A stretch of 64,000 bases of DNA from Pseudomonas prosekii (GTDB taxonomy: Bacteria; Pseudomonadota; Gammaproteobacteria; Pseudomonadales; Pseudomonadaceae): contig NZ_LT629762.1 in the NCBI RefSeq assembly GCF_900105155.1, forward strand, positions 5,837,501-5,901,500, written 5' to 3'. Below the pieces are notes generated by a model. That model did no database searches. It was not told the DNA's origin and worked only from the letters and a program-made list of their open reading frames with translations. Made by a program: the position numbers and the translations under genes. Below, piece after piece: positions 62,186 to 64,000 of this stretch (position 1 is the stretch's first letter; every line of letters starts with the position of its first letter).

Positions 62186-64000
62186 ATGGGTGTTTTCGAC
62201 TACAAGAACTTCAGCACAGCCGAATCCAAGGCGTTGTTCAGCGATGCCATGGCCATCACGCTGTATTCCTATCACAACCTCGATAACGGTTTTGCCACCG
62301 GTTACCAGCACAACGGTTTCGGCCTCGGCTTGCCGGCCACGCTGGTCGCCGCGTTGATTGGCGGCACCGATTCGCAAGGGGTGATTCCCGGCATTCCGTG
62401 GAATCCCGATTCGGAAAAACTTGCACTGGAAGCCGTGAAAAAGGCCGGTTGGACGCCGATTACCGCCGCGCAGTTGGGCTACGACGGCAAGACTGATGCG
62501 CGCGGCACCTTCTACGGCGAGAAGGCCGGATACACCAGCGCTCAGGTGGAAATTCTCGGCAAGTACGACGCGCAAGGGCATCTCGGCGAGATCGGGATTT
62601 CCTTTCGCGGCACCAGCGGGCCTCGGGAAATCCTCATCGGTGATTCCATCGCCGACGCCATCAGCGACCTGCTGGCAGCCTTTGGTCCCAAGGATTACGC
62701 AAAAAATTACGCCGGCGAAGCGTTTGGCAAATTGCTCGGCAACGTCGCCGCGTTTGCCGGCGCCCATGGCTTGTCCGGCAAGGACGTGCTGGTCAGCGGC
62801 CATAGCCTCGGCGGGCTGGCGGTCAACAGCCTGGCGGATTTGAGCGGCAACAAGTGGTCGGGTTTCTACCAGGATTCGAACTACATCGCCTACGCTTCGC
62901 CGACCCAGAGCAGCACCGACAAAGTGCTCAACGTCGGCTACGAGAACGACCCGGTGTTTCGCGCCCTCGACGGTTCGACCTTCACTTCGGCATCGCTCGG
63001 CGTGCACGACGCGGCCAAGGTTTCGGCGACCGACAATATCGTCAGTTTCAACGATCACTACGCCTCGACGGCGTGGAACGTGCTGCCGTTTTCCATCCTC
63101 AATGTGCCGACCTGGATTTCCCATTTGCCGAGCGCCTATGGCGACGGCATGAACCGCGTGATCGACTCGAAGTTCTACGAGCTGACCAGCAGGGACTCGA
63201 CGATTATTGTCGCCAACCTCTCCGATCCGGCGCGTGCTAACACTTGGGTGCAAGACCTCAACCGCAACGCGGAAACGCACAAGGGCAGCACGTTGATCAT
63301 CGGCAGCGACGGCAATGATTTGCTTCAGGGCGGCAAGGGTAACGACTACCTCGAAGGGCGCGACGGCAACGACATCTTCCGCGACGGCGGTGGCTACAAC
63401 ATCGTGCTCGGCGGCAAGGGCAGCAACGTGCTCGACCTGCAGCAATCGGTGAAAAACTTCACGTTCGCCAATGACGGCGTCGGCAATCTGTACGTGAAGG
63501 ATGCGAGCGGCGGGATCAGCATCACCCGCGACATCGCCACCGTGATCACCAAGGAGCCGGCGTTTCTCTGGGGCGTGTTCAAGGACGACGTCAGCCATAG
63601 CGTGACGGCGGATGGTTTGAAGGTCGGCAGCAATCTCACGCAATACGCTTCGACGGTGAAGGGCGGGGCCGGCGCCGACACGTTGACCGCGAAGGCCAGC
63701 GGCGACTGGTTGTTCGGGCTCGATGGCCACGACCATTTGATTGGCGGCAAGGGCAATGACGTGTTTGTCGGCGGCGCCGGTAATGACCTGATTGAGGCTG
63801 GCGGCGGGGTTAATACGTTCCTGTTCAGCGGGGCATTTGGCCAGGACCGGGTGGTCGGGTATCAGGCGACTGACAAACTGGTGTTCCTTGGCGTGCAGGG
63901 CGTGACGCCGGACGACAACTTCCGCGCGCATGCGTCGGCGGTCGGGCAGGACACGCTGCTGAAATTTGGGGGTGATTCGGTGACGCTGGTCGGGGTGGGG
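62186..64000 (+). CDS. type-I-secreted lipase/polyurethanase (PueA-like), 3' end cut by window
   Basis: An open frame of 605 codons starts at ATG 62186 (GAGAGG 9 bases upstream) and runs off the window end, about a dozen residues short of the usual 617 of PueA-type lipases. The start MGVFDYKNFSTAESKALFSD is like the first lipase. The Ser nucleophile is in VLVSGHSLGGLAVNS (about 207). RTX repeats include GGKGNDYLEGRDGNDIFRDG and GGKGNDVFVGGAGNDLIEAG. It has an insertion of about 50 residues after position 25 (GFGLGLPATLVAALIGGTDS) that is missing from the first lipase. AprDEF is the probable exporter. Confidence 0.95.
   Translation, partial: MGVFDYKNFSTAESKALFSDAMAITLYSYHNLDNGFATGYQHNGFGLGLPATLVAALIGGTDSQGVIPGIPWNPDSEKLALEAVKKAGWTPITAAQLGYDGKTDARGTFYGEKAGYTSAQVEILGKYDAQGHLGEIGISFRGTSGPREILIGDSIADAISDLLAAFGPKDYAKNYAGEAFGKLLGNVAAFAGAHGLSGKDVLVSGHSLGGLAVNSLADLSGNKWSGFYQDSNYIAYASPTQSSTDKVLNVGYENDPVFRALDGSTFTSASLGVHDAAKVSATDNIVSFNDHYASTAWNVLPFSILNVPTWISHLPSAYGDGMNRVIDSKFYELTSRDSTIIVANLSDPARANTWVQDLNRNAETHKGSTLIIGSDGNDLLQGGKGNDYLEGRDGNDIFRDGGGYNIVLGGKGSNVLDLQQSVKNFTFANDGVGNLYVKDASGGISITRDIATVITKEPAFLWGVFKDDVSHSVTADGLKVGSNLTQYASTVKGGAGADTLTAKASGDWLFGLDGHDHLIGGKGNDVFVGGAGNDLIEAGGGVNTFLFSGAFGQDRVVGYQATDKLVFLGVQGVTPDDNFRAHASAVGQDTLLKFGGDSVTLVGVG

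Noticed and set aside
58838..63931. Minus-strand open frames of 566, 464 and 618 codons opposite the second autotransporter and lipases
   Set aside because: The plus-strand proteins have unmistakable catalytic and RTX motifs; the minus frames are composition artefacts.

Overview
The window looks like chromosomal DNA of a fluorescent pseudomonad (Pseudomonas fluorescens group). The evidence is the GC-rich coding style, several classes of Pseudomonas-type REP repeats with a REP-associated tyrosine transposase, a complete mexEF-oprN efflux operon with mexT and mexS, a DUF1652 gene, and the P. fluorescens-type exoenzyme cluster (serralysin, inhibitor, type I secretion system, two subtilase autotransporters, two RTX lipases/polyurethanases). 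The species assignment is inference from these families; no rRNA or tRNA gene was seen.

Layout. 0.2-3.6 kb: REP pair, AraC regulator, PI-PLC-like enzyme and a GT4 glycosyltransferase. 3.7-14.3 kb: a signalling block with a single-domain receiver, a CHASE3-GAF histidine kinase with three receivers, CheR, a receiver-less CheB, a receiver-kinase, another receiver, and a convergent two-gene unit of a KaiC-like double ATPase and a hybrid kinase whose first receiver has no phospho-acceptor Asp. There is no CheA, CheW or chemoreceptor. 14.4-19.4 kb: TPR/HEAT membrane protein, a decayed bestrophin gene, and an aaeB/aaeX/aaeA-like efflux operon.

19.7-31.6 kb: oprN-mexF-mexE on the minus strand with two copies of a LysR-type ATC-N9-GAT operator upstream, two zinc-ribbon membrane proteins, a nitroreductase, a LysR remnant, an ABM monooxygenase and a tautomerase with a divergent LysR gene, then mexT and divergent mexS with a related operator. 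31.7-40.9 kb: a 49-codon small ORF, an unrecognised 484-residue protein, a MocR-type regulator, pgm, a pirin, a UvrD-like helicase and DUF1652. 41.2-45.0 kb: an AraC regulator with a SnoaL-like sensor domain, an amine-oxidising flavoprotein, a cupin and a polyamine-binding protein, which together suggest a polyamine-use locus.

45.0-64.0 kb: RAYT transposase with its tandem REP array, then aprA-inh-aprDEF, two subtilase autotransporters separated by three 245-bp tandem repeats, and two type-I-secreted lipases, the second cut by the window end. AprDEF should export AprA and both lipases, Inh protects the periplasm from AprA, and the autotransporters deliver themselves. A perfect Rsm/Csr-type ACANGGANGU site covers the aprA ribosome binding site, and similar sites lie at other starts in the cluster, which suggests shared Gac/Rsm control.
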